DNA of 64,000 nucleotides from an uncultured Pelagibacteraceae bacterium (GTDB taxonomy: Bacteria; Pseudomonadota; Alphaproteobacteria; Pelagibacterales; Pelagibacteraceae): NCBI GenBank assembly GCA_902606445.1, contig CACLGJ010000002.1, positions 1 to 64,000 on the forward strand, in the 5' to 3' direction. The notes beneath the pieces were generated by a model. The model was not told where the DNA came from. It made no database searches and saw only the letters and a list, made by a program, of their open reading frames with translations. Made by a program: the position numbers and the translations under genes. The first letter of the stretch is position 1; the number at the start of each line of letters is the position of its first letter. This document shows, piece by piece, positions 17,803-27,388 of the stretch.

Positions 17803-19566
17803 ATGCCAAGCTATACTGCACCTGTAGAAGATATGATGTTTCTTTTTGAAAAATTAAGAGACAATAAGAAATATAATGAATTAGAGAAGTACAAAGAGGT
17901 TAGTTCAGATTTAGTTAAAGATATTTTGGAGGAGGCTGCAAAAATAAATCAAAACTTAATTCTACCACTTGCAAAAGCAGGAGATGAAAATCCAGCAGTT
18001 TTAGAAAATGGAGTAGTAAGAACTCCTCCGGGATATAAAGAGGCATATAAAAAATATATTGATGATGGGTGGACTTCTTTATCTTGTGATCCAAAATATG
18101 GTGGGCAAGGTATGCCAAAAACAGTAAGTGCATTCTTTGATGAAATGTTATCTTCAGCAAGTTTATCATTTAAACTTTATAGTGAACTGAGTATAGGTGC
18201 TTATAATTGTATTAATCATCATGCATCAGATGAACTAAAAGAAAAATATTTACCAAAGATAGTAGAAGGTAAATGGAGTGGCACTATGTGTTTAACAGAG
18301 CCAGTTTGTGGAACAGATTTAGGACTTTTAAAAACAAAAGCGGAAAAACAAAATGATGGAACATATAAAATTAGTGGTCAGAAAATATTCATAACATCAG
18401 GGGATCATGATTTGACGGAAAATATTATTCATTTAGTAATTGCTAGGGCAACAGACTCTCCAGCGGGCACAAAAGGCATAAGTTTATTTTTGGTTCCTAA
18501 ATTTACAGTTAATGATGATGGCAGTATTGGACCAAGAAATGGGATATCAACAGGATCTATTGAAAGCAAAATGGGTATAAAAGGTTCTGCAACATGTGTA
18601 TTAAACTTTGATGAAGCCTCTGGTTATATGATTGGTAAAAAAGATAAAGGTTTAAACGCAATGTTTACAATGATGAATCTTGAAAGAATAGTTGTGGGAA
18701 TTCAAGGTTTGGGAATTTCAGAAATTGCTTATCAAAATTCACTTGCTTATGCAAAAGAGAGAAAACAAGGTAAAACAAATAAAACCAAATCAACTAATGG
18801 CGCTGATTTTATAATTGAACATGCTGATATAAGAAGATCTTTATTAAACATGAAATCAATTATCGAGGGTGAGAGAGCCTTATGTTTTTGGTTATCGCAG
18901 CAAACTGAAGTTAGTTTAAATCACCAAGATGAAAAAGTACGTCAGGAAGCATCAGACTTTGTTTCGTTAATGACTCCAGTGGTAAAATCATTGTTTACTG
19001 ATTTAGGGATGGAAATTACAAATGATGCAATGCAAATTCACGGAGGTTATGGTTATACAAAAGATCAAGGGATAGAACAGCTATATAGAGATAATAGAAT
19101 AACCCCAATATATGAAGGTACAAATTCTGTGCAGGCAGCAGATTTAGTTTTTAGAAAACTATCAAATAAAAATGGAGATATAATTAATAAATTTATAGAT
19201 TTAATAAAGTCCGAAACTGATTTAGATAACGAAAAGATTAAGCCATTTACTAAGGAATTTAAGTATTATTTGGACATTTTATCTAAATTTAGTGAATGGA
19301 TAAACGAAAAAACCAAAAGTGATAAAGACGATGTTAGTGCTGCTGCAAATGATTATCTAAAAACTCTTGGTTTTGTCTCTGTTGCTTATGCTTGGATAAA
19401 AGTCTTGGATATTAGTTTCAAAGATTATAATGAAAATAAAAATTTTTATGATGATAAGATAAATACTGCAAAATTTTATTTTGAAAAAGTTTTACCTAGA
19501 GCTGAGCTACATTATAAATCTGCTATTTCTGGAAGCTCAAATATTATGAATTTTAAATTTAATTAG
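17803..19566 (+). CDS. dmdC: Acyl-CoA dehydrogenase, probable DmdC (methylmercaptopropionyl-CoA dehydrogenase)
   Basis: The 587-aa length, with a C-terminal extension beyond the usual 380-aa acyl-CoA dehydrogenase core, is the DmdC architecture. FAD and substrate motifs are visible: MCLTEPVCGTDLG near residue 165, KIFITSGDH, and QIHGGYGYTKDQGIEQLYRD. The likely catalytic glutamate is in IYEGTNSVQAADL, near residue 440. DmdC makes methylthioacryloyl-CoA from methylmercaptopropionyl-CoA, the third step of DMSP demethylation. The context strongly supports this: a CoA ligase gene begins one base after it and dmdA lies 2.4 kb downstream. A general long-chain acyl-CoA dehydrogenase cannot be excluded from sequence alone. 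Confidence 0.78.
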   Translation: MPSYTAPVEDMMFLFEKLRDNKKYNELEKYKEVSSDLVKDILEEAAKINQNLILPLAKAGDENPAVLENGVVRTPPGYKEAYKKYIDDGWTSLSCDPKYGGQGMPKTVSAFFDEMLSSASLSFKLYSELSIGAYNCINHHASDELKEKYLPKIVEGKWSGTMCLTEPVCGTDLGLLKTKAEKQNDGTYKISGQKIFITSGDHDLTENIIHLVIARATDSPAGTKGISLFLVPKFTVNDDGSIGPRNGISTGSIESKMGIKGSATCVLNFDEASGYMIGKKDKGLNAMFTMMNLERIVVGIQGLGISEIAYQNSLAYAKERKQGKTNKTKSTNGADFIIEHADIRRSLLNMKSIIEGERALCFWLSQQTEVSLNHQDEKVRQEASDFVSLMTPVVKSLFTDLGMEITNDAMQIHGGYGYTKDQGIEQLYRDNRITPIYEGTNSVQAADLVFRKLSNKNGDIINKFIDLIKSETDLDNEKIKPFTKEFKYYLDILSKFSEWINEKTKSDKDDVSAAANDYLKTLGFVSVAYAWIKVLDISFKDYNENKNFYDDKINTAKFYFEKVLPRAELHYKSAISGSSNIMNFKFN

Positions 19567-19567
19567 A

Positions 19568-21184
19568 ATGAGTCATTATGATGCAAATCTAGATAAAAAT
19601 GCTGCAAATTATGTTCCATTAACACCTTTATCTTTTTTAGAGAGAGCTAAAGATGTTTACCCAAATTATGAGGCAATAATATATGAAGATAGAAAATATA
19701 CTTGGAATGAAGTTTATAAAAGGGCTATAAAATTTGCTAGTGCACTAGAAAAAATCGGTATCAAAAAAGGAGATACTGTTTCATTTTTAGCCTTTAATAC
19801 TCCAGAAATTTTTGAGGCCCATTATTCAGTTCCAATGACTGGTGCTGTATTAAATACAATCAATATAAGGTTAGATGCTAATACTATTTCATATATTTTA
19901 AATCATAGTGACGCAAAAGTACTAGTAGTAGATAGACAACTTCATATCGAAGTAAAAAAGGCTTTGAGTAAGTTAGATAAAAAAATTACTGTAATTGATA
20001 TTCATGATAAATTTGCAGATCAGTCAAAATTAGAAAAAATCGGTGATTTAGAATATGAAAATTTTCTTAATACAGGTGATGATAATTATATTTGGAAAAT
20101 GCCCGAGGATGAGTGGCAGGCTATATCTTTAAGTTATACTTCAGGAACAACTGGAAACCCTAAAGGTGTTGTTTATCATCATAGAGGTTCTTATTTAATG
20201 TCAACTGGAAGTGCTGTTGCTTGGAATATGCCTAATAGATTAAATTTTCTAACAATTGTTCCAATGTTCCACTGTAATGGTTGGTGTTATCCATGGACAG
20301 TTCCAATGTTAAATGGAAGAACTATTTGTTTACGAAACATAGATGTTAAAAAGATTTTTGAATTAATAGAAAAATATAATGTTACTCATTTTGGAGGAGC
20401 TCCGATTGTATTAAATATGATAACAGGCGCACCTGAAAGTGATAGAAAAAAATTAAAAAATAAAGTTCAGGTACTTACAGCAGGGGCTCCACCACCAAGT
20501 ATAATTTTTAAAAAAATGAAAGAACTGGGTTTTGAAGTAATGCACGTTTATGGTTTAACCGAGACTTATGGACATGTCACACAATGCGCCTGGAATGACG
20601 ATTGGAATAAATTTGATGAGGAAAAGCAAAATGAAATTAAAGCTAGACAAGGAGTTAGATATCCTAATCTTGAGGGGGCAGCAATTATGGATCCTGAGAC
20701 AATGAAAGAAGTGCCAAAAGATGGAAAAACTATTGGTGAGATAATGTTAAGAGGAAATGTAGTAATGAAAGGTTATTTTAAGGATAAAGATGCCACTGAT
20801 AAGGCTATGGCCGGTGGTTGGTTTCATTCTGGAGATTTGGCGGTAGTGCATCCAGATGGATATGTTAAAATACAGGATAGATCAAAAGATATAATAATTT
20901 CTGGAGGAGAAAATATTTCTTCTATTGAAATAGAAAATACTTTATCTAAACATCCTTCAGTATCAATTGCTGCTGTAGTCGCTAAACCTGATGAAAAGTG
21001 GGGAGAAGTTCCTTGTGCATTTATTGAAATGGTTAAAGATAAACCTACTACAGAGAAAGAATTAATAACCTTTTGTAAAGAAACTTTGGCTGGTTTTAAG
21101 GTTCCTAAACAGGTTGTTTTCTGTGAATTACCAAAAACATCTACAGGTAAAATTCAAAAATTTGAACTTAGAAAAAAATTTTAG
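19568..21184 (+). CDS. dmdB: Acyl-CoA synthetase, probable DmdB (methylmercaptopropionate-CoA ligase)
   Basis: This 538-aa protein is an AMP-forming acyl-CoA ligase. Its P-loop motif is SLSYTSGTTGNPKGV near residue 190. The adenine-binding motif YGLTETYG is near residue 330. The hinge region is GDLAVVHPDGYVKIQDRSKD, and the catalytic lysine is in KTSTGKIQK close to the C terminus. DmdB charges methylmercaptopropionate with CoA after DmdA has demethylated DMSP. The family (COG0318) includes medium-chain fatty acid ligases, so the assignment depends on its place between the dmdC-like gene and dmdA. Confidence 0.78.
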   Translation: MSHYDANLDKNAANYVPLTPLSFLERAKDVYPNYEAIIYEDRKYTWNEVYKRAIKFASALEKIGIKKGDTVSFLAFNTPEIFEAHYSVPMTGAVLNTINIRLDANTISYILNHSDAKVLVVDRQLHIEVKKALSKLDKKITVIDIHDKFADQSKLEKIGDLEYENFLNTGDDNYIWKMPEDEWQAISLSYTSGTTGNPKGVVYHHRGSYLMSTGSAVAWNMPNRLNFLTIVPMFHCNGWCYPWTVPMLNGRTICLRNIDVKKIFELIEKYNVTHFGGAPIVLNMITGAPESDRKKLKNKVQVLTAGAPPPSIIFKKMKELGFEVMHVYGLTETYGHVTQCAWNDDWNKFDEEKQNEIKARQGVRYPNLEGAAIMDPETMKEVPKDGKTIGEIMLRGNVVMKGYFKDKDATDKAMAGGWFHSGDLAVVHPDGYVKIQDRSKDIIISGGENISSIEIENTLSKHPSVSIAAVVAKPDEKWGEVPCAFIEMVKDKPTTEKELITFCKETLAGFKVPKQVVFCELPKTSTGKIQKFELRKKF

Positions 21185-21192
21185 GTAATTGA

Positions 21193-21969
21193 TTGATAAT
21201 AACTATACAAAATAAAAGTGTTCATGCTTCTGATGCTGGACAAGGTATAGAAAATTTTAAAGATACAATAGTATTTTTACATGGGAGTGGTTTATCACAC
21301 ATTGTCTGGTCTCTAACAGAACAATTCTTTTCAAATAAAAAATTTAACGTTTTATCAATTGACTTACCTGGACATGGAAATTCTGAAGGTCCATGTTTAG
21401 ATAGTATCGAAAAAATTGCAGATTGGTTGGAACAAGTTTTTGAAGAATTAAAATTGAAGAATATAATTCTTGTAGGTCATTCTCAAGGATGTTTAGAAGC
21501 TCTTGAATATTCATTTAAATATAAAGATAAATTAAAAAAAATAGTGTTTGTTGGAGGCTCTTATCGAATGCCTGTTAATAAAGATCTAATTGATTTAGCA
21601 ACAAATGGAGATTCCGATGCTGTCAAATTAATGATGAAATGGGGTTTTGAAGGTTCAAAAAAATTTATCGGTGGAAATCCAGTTGAAAAAATTATCCAAT
21701 CACCAAGAGATATTAGTGAAATTTTAGCTATTGATCTTATTGCATGCAATAATTATCGAAACGGTTCTAAAGCAGCAAAAGATATAAACTGTCCAACCAT
21801 GTTTATTTTGGGAGAACTCGACAAGATGGCTAATTTAGAAAGTGGAAAAAAATTTGCAAATTTAGTCAAAAATTCAATCACTCATGTAATTAGTGGATCA
21901 GGACATATGATTATGATTGAAAAAGCTTTTGAAATGAGAGAAAAGATTTTGGAATTTTTAATTAAATGA
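21193..21969 (+). CDS. Alpha/beta hydrolase inside the dmd cluster, role unknown
   Basis: The 258-aa protein has a typical alpha/beta-hydrolase fold. FLHGSGLSH is the oxyanion region, and [10 protein letters not shown] follows. [11 protein letters not shown] holds the nucleophile serine near residue 97, an aspartate in LGELDKMA is a candidate acid, and the histidine is in [11 protein letters not shown]. The start is a TTG at 21193, eight bases after dmdB; no ATG occurs before the first beta strand. The stop overlaps the dmdA ATG (ATGA), so translation of the two is coupled. The position suggests a step in DMSP or methylmercaptopropionyl-CoA breakdown, for example thioester or ester hydrolysis, but no known dmd step in the literature I recall requires this fold. 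Confidence 0.75.
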   Translation: MIITIQNKSVHASDAGQGIENFKDTIVFLHGSGLSHIVWSLTEQFFSNKKFNVLSIDLPGHGNSEGPCLDSIEKIADWLEQVFEELKLKNIILVGHSQGCLEALEYSFKYKDKLKKIVFVGGSYRMPVNKDLIDLATNGDSDAVKLMMKWGFEGSKKFIGGNPVEKIIQSPRDISEILAIDLIACNNYRNGSKAAKDINCPTMFILGELDKMANLESGKKFANLVKNSITHVISGSGHMIMIEKAFEMREKILEFLIK

Positions 21970-23075
21970 AAAACTATTCAATAGCAAAATCTAGAAGATT
22001 AAGGAGTACCCCCTATACTTCAAGAATAGAAAAACAAGGCGTAACAACTTACACAGTTTATAATCATATGCTATTGCCAGCGGCTTTTGGATCAATTGAG
22101 GACTCATATCATCACTTAAAAAAAGATGCTCAGGTTTGGGATGTTGCCGCAGAAAGACAAGTTGAAATTTCAGGAAAAGATTCAGCTAGACTAGTTCAGC
22201 TTATGACTTGTCGAGATTTGTCAAAATCAAAAATTGGAAGATGCTATTACTGTCCAATAATTGACGATAATGGTAATTTGGTTAATGATCCAGTAATATT
22301 AAAATTAGCTGAAGATAAATGGTGGATTTCAATTGCAGATTCAGATGTTATTTTCTTTGCTAAAGGTCTTGCATCAGGAAATAATTTTAAAGTAAAAATT
22401 TTTGAACCAAATGTTGATATTATTGCAATTCAAGGTCCTAAATCATTTGGTCTGATGGAAAAGGTTTTTGGAAAAAAAATTACTGAGTTAAAATTTTTTG
22501 GATTTGACTATTTTGATTTCAAAGGCACAAAACATTTGATTGCTAGATCAGGTTGGTCAAAACAAGGTGGTTATGAAGTTTATGTTGAAAATACATCGTC
22601 AGGCCAAGATTTATATGATCATCTTTTTGAAATAGGTATAGAATTTAATGTAAAACCTGGTTGTCCAAATCTTATTGAAAGAATTGAAAGTGGTCTTCTT
22701 TCTTATGGAAATGACTTTGATAATCAAGACAACCCTTTTGAATGTGGTTTTGAAAAATATGTTAATTTAGACTCAGAGGTAGTTTTTTTGGGTAAAGATA
22801 AGCTAAAAAAGATTAAATCTGATGGAATTAAAAGAAAACTAATGGGAGTTCAAGTTGAAACAAATAAAATAAATTTAACAGGCTCAGTCAATATTATGAA
22901 TAATGATGGAAACTTAATAGGAGATCTTAGATCTGCATGCTACTCACCTCATTTTAAAAAAGTGATAGGAATTGCAATGATAAATGAGCCTTTTTGCAAA
23001 GAGTCAGAGACCGGTAAGCTTGAAATTGAAGGTAAAAATATAGCTCTTAAAGTTTGCGAATTACCTTTCATCTAG
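21966..23075 (+). CDS. dmdA: Dimethylsulfoniopropionate demethylase DmdA
   Basis: DmdA moves a methyl group from DMSP to tetrahydrofolate, leaving methylmercaptopropionate. The 369-aa protein is a GcvT-fold enzyme, and its sequence matches the SAR11 DmdA I remember closely ([16 protein letters not shown] at the N terminus, [52 protein letters not shown]). That last segment separates DmdA from plain aminomethyltransferases (GcvT), which also differ in their N-terminal motif. It overlaps the hydrolase gene by four bases. SAR11 uses DMSP as a source of reduced sulfur and carbon, and this gene is the diagnostic enzyme. Confidence 0.93.
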   Translation: MKNYSIAKSRRLRSTPYTSRIEKQGVTTYTVYNHMLLPAAFGSIEDSYHHLKKDAQVWDVAAERQVEISGKDSARLVQLMTCRDLSKSKIGRCYYCPIIDDNGNLVNDPVILKLAEDKWWISIADSDVIFFAKGLASGNNFKVKIFEPNVDIIAIQGPKSFGLMEKVFGKKITELKFFGFDYFDFKGTKHLIARSGWSKQGGYEVYVENTSSGQDLYDHLFEIGIEFNVKPGCPNLIERIESGLLSYGNDFDNQDNPFECGFEKYVNLDSEVVFLGKDKLKKIKSDGIKRKLMGVQVETNKINLTGSVNIMNNDGNLIGDLRSACYSPHFKKVIGIAMINEPFCKESETGKLEIEGKNIALKVCELPFI

Positions 23076-23090
23076 TATAAAACTTACATC

Positions 23091-24098
23091 ATGGATATTG
23101 CAATAGTCGGCGCAACAGGAAATGTTGGAAGAAAAACATTAGAAGTTCTTGAGAAAAAAGATCTTTCTATTGATAATCTGTATTTGTTAGCATCATCTAA
23201 AAGTGTAGGAAAAAAGATTAATTTTAAAGGTTTGGACTATGAAATTCATGATTTAGAAAGCTTTGATTTTTCTAAAGTAAAAATATGTTTTTTTGCTGCT
23301 GGTGGAAAAATTTCGGAAAAATTTGCTGAAAAAGCTGCAAAAAATTGTTTAGTAATAGATAACTCAAGTCATTTTAGAATGGATCCAGAGGTTCCTTTAA
23401 TAGTTCCACAAGTTAATTCTGAGGATTTAAAGACTATAAAGAAAAATATTATAGCAAATCCAAATTGTTCAACTGCGCAATTAGTAATCGCTCTTAAACC
23501 TTTACATGATTTGTATACCATCAAAAGAATAATCGTCTCAACTTATCAATCTGTTTCAGGAGGTGGTAAAGCTCCTATGGATGAGTTAATTGAACAAACT
23601 AAATTAGCACTAGATGGAAAAAAAATTAATTCAAAAAACTTTACAAAACAAATAGCTTTTAATGCTATTCCGCATATAGATGTGTTTTCTGATGATGGTT
23701 ATACTAAGGAAGAAATTAAAATGACTAATGAGACAAAAAAAATTTTAGACAATAAAATAGATTTAACAGCCACTTGTGTAAGATTACCTATATCTGTTTC
23801 TCATTCTGAATCAGTAAATATCCAATTCGAAAAATCTTTTTCATTAGAAAAAGTAAGAGAAGCCTTAGATAATTTTGAGGGTTGCAAAGTTATAGATGAG
23901 AGGTTAGATGGTGGATATTCAACTCCTCTTGAGGCAGAAGGAAGAGATGAAACTTTTATTTCAAGAATAAGAGAAGACAAGACCATAAAAAATGGATTAA
24001 ATTTATGGATTGTTTCAGACAATCTTTTAAGAGGAGCTGCCCTGAATGCTGTAGAAATTGCAGAAACATTAATTAAGAATAATTTTTATGGAAGATAA
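23091..24098 (+). CDS. asd: Aspartate-semialdehyde dehydrogenase
   Basis: Asd reduces aspartyl phosphate to aspartate semialdehyde, the branch point to lysine, threonine, methionine and diaminopimelate. The 335-aa protein starts with AIVGATGNVGRK (NADP binding). The catalytic cysteine is in NPNCSTAQLV near residue 130, and the histidine is in VRLPISVSHSESV. The gene stands between dmdA (15-base gap) and sdhC (11-base overlap), so it probably shares their transcript even though its pathway differs. Confidence 0.95.
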   Translation: MDIAIVGATGNVGRKTLEVLEKKDLSIDNLYLLASSKSVGKKINFKGLDYEIHDLESFDFSKVKICFFAAGGKISEKFAEKAAKNCLVIDNSSHFRMDPEVPLIVPQVNSEDLKTIKKNIIANPNCSTAQLVIALKPLHDLYTIKRIIVSTYQSVSGGGKAPMDELIEQTKLALDGKKINSKNFTKQIAFNAIPHIDVFSDDGYTKEEIKMTNETKKILDNKIDLTATCVRLPISVSHSESVNIQFEKSFSLEKVREALDNFEGCKVIDERLDGGYSTPLEAEGRDETFISRIREDKTIKNGLNLWIVSDNLLRGAALNAVEIAETLIKNNFYGR

Positions 24099-24471
24099 AA
24101 ACCCTCTATCACCTCATATTCAAATTTATAGATGGCAAGTTTCATCTTTAGTATCAATAGCTCATCGTATAACTGGCATAATAAATATATTAGGTATTAC
24201 TATTATATGTTTTTGGATCTCATTACTTTTATTAGGTGAAAATAATTACGGGATGATAAATATGTTTTTAAATTCTTTTTTTGGTAAATTTGTCATTTTA
24301 GGTCTAACTTGGTCATTTTTATTTCAGGTTCTTAGTGAAATTAGACATCTCATAATGGATATGGGATATGGTTTTGAACTTCAAACTACTAAAGTTACAG
24401 GTTTAATAGTTATATTTGGATCAATAATATTAACTATTATTTTTTATTTAATAGGAAAAAATTTTATTTAG
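24088..24471 (+). CDS. sdhC: Succinate dehydrogenase cytochrome b556 subunit
   Basis: This 127-aa membrane anchor has three hydrophobic helices. The SdhC signature is RPLSPHI-like: NPLSPHIQIYRWQVSSLVSIAHRITG near the N terminus, in which serine and arginine line the ubiquinone site. The heme-ligand histidine is in the LSEIRHLIMDMG segment. The start overlaps the asd end by 11 bases, and sdhD begins directly after its stop. Confidence 0.92.
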   Translation: MEDKNPLSPHIQIYRWQVSSLVSIAHRITGIINILGITIICFWISLLLLGENNYGMINMFLNSFFGKFVILGLTWSFLFQVLSEIRHLIMDMGYGFELQTTKVTGLIVIFGSIILTIIFYLIGKNFI

Positions 24472-24795
24472 ATGATTATAGCAACAAAAAAATGGATTTT
24501 GTTAAAAGTTAGTGGAGCCTTACTAGTCCCATTAATGCTGTGGTTTATTATAAATTTAATTGCAATATACGATCAAGGCTATAATGATGTTATAAATTTT
24601 TTTACTAGCTCGTTATCTAGGTTTTTATTTAGTCTTTTTATTATTGATGCATATTTTTTTTCAGCACTGAGTATTAGTGAGGTTTTTGAAGATTATATAC
24701 AAAACAATAAAATCAAAAATGTCGCAAATAAGCTTTTATATGCTTCAGCTGTGGCAATTCCAGTAATTACAATTATATTAATATCAAATTTATGA
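24472..24795 (+). CDS. sdhD: Succinate dehydrogenase membrane anchor subunit
   Basis: The second anchor subunit has 107 residues and three hydrophobic segments, the first in a [16 protein letters not shown] stretch. SdhD sequences vary greatly, so the call rests on size, topology and its place between sdhC and sdhA. The usual heme histidine of the E. coli anchor is not evident here; YDQG at about residue 31 may contribute to the quinone site. Its TGA overlaps the sdhA ATG by four bases. Confidence 0.88.
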   Translation: MIIATKKWILLKVSGALLVPLMLWFIINLIAIYDQGYNDVINFFTSSLSRFLFSLFIIDAYFFSALSISEVFEDYIQNNKIKNVANKLLYASAVAIPVITIILISNL

Positions 24796-26567
24796 AATCT
24801 TATAAAATAATAGACCATGAATATGATGTTGTTGTATTAGGTGCGGGTGGTTCTGGACTAAGAGCAGCAGTGGGTTTAAGCGAATCAGGATTAAAGACCG
24901 CATGTATCTCAAAAGTATTTCCTACTAGAAGCCATACGTCTGCTGCACAAGGTGGTATCTCAGCTTCATTAGGTAATATGGGCGAAGATGATTGGCGTTG
25001 GCACATGTATGATACTGTAAAAGGAGCAGACTGGTTAGGTGATCAAGATAGTATTGAGTACCTCTGTAAAGAAGCGCCGAAAGCAGTTATAGAATTAGAA
25101 AAATATGGTGTTCCTTTTAGCAGAACAGAAGATGGAAAAATTTATCAAAGACCTTTTGGGGGTATGACAAAAAATTACGGGAATGGCATTGTTCAAAGGA
25201 CTTGTGCAGCTGCAGATAGAACAGGACATGCAATCTTACACACCTTATATGGACAAGCTTTAAAACATAAAACTGAATTTTTTATAGAATATTTTGCTTT
25301 AGATTTATTAATGAAAGATGGAGAATGCAAAGGTTTAATAGCATGGAATCTTAATGATGGAACTATTCATAGATTTAGAGCTCACACAGTAATTATTGCA
25401 ACAGGTGGGTTTGGTAAAGTTTATTACTCAGCAACTTCTGCCCATACCTGCACAGGTGATGGCAATGCAATGGTTCTAAGAGCAGGTTTGCCATTACAAG
25501 ACATGGAATTTGTACAATTTCATCCAACGGGAATATATGGTCATGGAACTTTAATAACAGAAGGCGCGAGAGGAGAAGGAGGATATCTTACAAACTCAAA
25601 AGGTGAAAGATTTATGGAAAGATATGCACCTAAAGCAAAAGATTTGGCATCGAGAGATGTTGTCAGTAGATCAATGTCAATAGAAATTAATGAAGGAAGA
25701 GGTGTTGGTAATGAACAAGATCATGTTCATTTAAATTTGAGCCACTTAGATAAAGAAGTAATTGAAAGTAGATTGCCAGGTATAACTGATGCAGCAAGAT
25801 TGTTTGCTAATGTTGACGTAACTAAAGAACCTATTCCAGTTGTGCCAACAGTTCATTATAATATGGGTGGTATACCCACTAATTATAAAGGTGAAGTTAT
25901 TACCGTTAACGGTTCTGAAAAAACTGTTCCTGGATTAATGGCAATTGGAGAAGCAGCATGTGTTTCAGTTCATGGAGCTAATAGATTAGGATCTAATTCT
26001 TTGATTGATTTAGTAGTTTTTGGAAGAGCTGCTGCAAAAAGGGCTGCAGAATTAATAAAACCTGGAACACCGCACGAAGAAATTAATGAGACTGAAACTG
26101 AAAAATGTCTAGAAAGATTTGACAAAATTAGAAATGCAGATGGGGATATAGGAACAGCTGAATTAAGGCTGTCTATGCAGAAGACTATGCAATCAAAATG
26201 TGCAGTATTTCGAACTGAAAAGACTCTCAAAGAAGGTGTTGAGGACATAAGAAAGACTTATGACGGCTTAGGGTCTATGTCAGTTAAAGATAGATCGTTA
26301 ATATTTAATACTGATTTAGTAGAAAGTTTGGAGTTTGATAATTTGATTAGACAAGCTGTAGTAACAGTAGACTCTGCATATAATCGAAAAGAGAGTAGAG
26401 GAGCCCATGCTAGAGAAGATTTTCCAAAAAGAGATGATGAAAAATTTATGCAGCATACTCTAGCTTGGTGCAATGGCAAGGAAACAAAGATAAGCTATAG
26501 AGAAGTTCATAAATCTACATTAACTAACGATGTACAATACTTTCCTCCTCAAGAAAGAGTTTATTGA
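24792..26567 (+). CDS. sdhA: Succinate dehydrogenase flavoprotein subunit
   Basis: SdhA carries covalently bound FAD and oxidises succinate to fumarate. The 591-aa protein has the FAD motif [13 protein letters not shown] and the FAD-linked histidine in [10 protein letters not shown] near residue 43. Catalytic regions [18 protein letters not shown], and [15 protein letters not shown] are also present. It is the third gene of sdhCDAB; the sdhB ATG overlaps its stop by one base (TGATG). Confidence 0.97.
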   Translation: MKSYKIIDHEYDVVVLGAGGSGLRAAVGLSESGLKTACISKVFPTRSHTSAAQGGISASLGNMGEDDWRWHMYDTVKGADWLGDQDSIEYLCKEAPKAVIELEKYGVPFSRTEDGKIYQRPFGGMTKNYGNGIVQRTCAAADRTGHAILHTLYGQALKHKTEFFIEYFALDLLMKDGECKGLIAWNLNDGTIHRFRAHTVIIATGGFGKVYYSATSAHTCTGDGNAMVLRAGLPLQDMEFVQFHPTGIYGHGTLITEGARGEGGYLTNSKGERFMERYAPKAKDLASRDVVSRSMSIEINEGRGVGNEQDHVHLNLSHLDKEVIESRLPGITDAARLFANVDVTKEPIPVVPTVHYNMGGIPTNYKGEVITVNGSEKTVPGLMAIGEAACVSVHGANRLGSNSLIDLVVFGRAAAKRAAELIKPGTPHEEINETETEKCLERFDKIRNADGDIGTAELRLSMQKTMQSKCAVFRTEKTLKEGVEDIRKTYDGLGSMSVKDRSLIFNTDLVESLEFDNLIRQAVVTVDSAYNRKESRGAHAREDFPKRDDEKFMQHTLAWCNGKETKISYREVHKSTLTNDVQYFPPQERVY

Positions 26568-27346
26568 TGGTTCAAATAAATTTACCTGAAAATTCAAAAG
26601 TACAAAAAGGTAAATATTTCAAAGACAAAACTGGTTCAAAAAATTTAAGAAAAGTAAATGTTTATAGATGGGATCCTTCTACAGGAGAGAATCCTAGAAT
26701 AGATACGTATGAAGTCGACATGGAAAATTGTCCTTCGAAAGTCTTAGATATTTTAAATAAAATTAAAAATGAGATAGATCCAACAATAGCTTATCGAAGA
26801 TCTTGTGCTCATGGAGTTTGTGGTTCTTGTGCAATGAATATGGGTGGAAAAAATGGTCTTGCTTGCACAAAAGCTCATGCTGAAATTGATGGTGATATAG
26901 ATATTTATCCTCTTCCTCACTTAAAAGTTAAAAAAGATTTAATAGGTGATTTAGATGGTCTTTATAAACAGTATCAATCAATAGAACCTTGGTTAAAATC
27001 AAATTCAAAATTAGAAACAAAAGAAATTTTTCAATCTAAAGAGGATAGAGAAAAACTAGACGGTGCATATGAATGTATTATGTGCGCTTGTTGCTCAACA
27101 TCGTGTCCAAGTTATTGGTGGAATGGTGATAAATATCTTGGTCCAGCAGTATTATTACAAGCTTACAGATGGATCGTAGATAGTAGAGATGAAGAACGTG
27201 AATCTAGATTAAAAAAGGTAGCAGATGAATTAAAACTTTACCGCTGTCATACTATTTTAAATTGCACTAGTGCATGCCCTAAAGGATTAAACCCTGCAAA
27301 AGCTATTGCTGAAATAAAAAAGATGTTAGCAACTGCCAATATTTAA
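26567..27346 (+). CDS. sdhB: Succinate dehydrogenase iron-sulfur subunit
   Basis: SdhB passes electrons from FAD to quinone through three Fe-S clusters. Cysteine motifs are clear: [14 protein letters not shown] for 2Fe-2S (near residue 76), [17 protein letters not shown] for 4Fe-4S, and [17 protein letters not shown] for 3Fe-4S. I use the ATG at 26567 (259 aa), which overlaps the sdhA stop by one base; a TTG three bases earlier is also in frame. The gene closes the sdhCDAB block. Confidence 0.97.
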   Translation: MVQINLPENSKVQKGKYFKDKTGSKNLRKVNVYRWDPSTGENPRIDTYEVDMENCPSKVLDILNKIKNEIDPTIAYRRSCAHGVCGSCAMNMGGKNGLACTKAHAEIDGDIDIYPLPHLKVKKDLIGDLDGLYKQYQSIEPWLKSNSKLETKEIFQSKEDREKLDGAYECIMCACCSTSCPSYWWNGDKYLGPAVLLQAYRWIVDSRDEERESRLKKVADELKLYRCHTILNCTSACPKGLNPAKAIAEIKKMLATANI

Positions 27347-27388
27347 ACAATAGACTATTAAGAGTTTTTAATCTAAAAGATCGTATCC

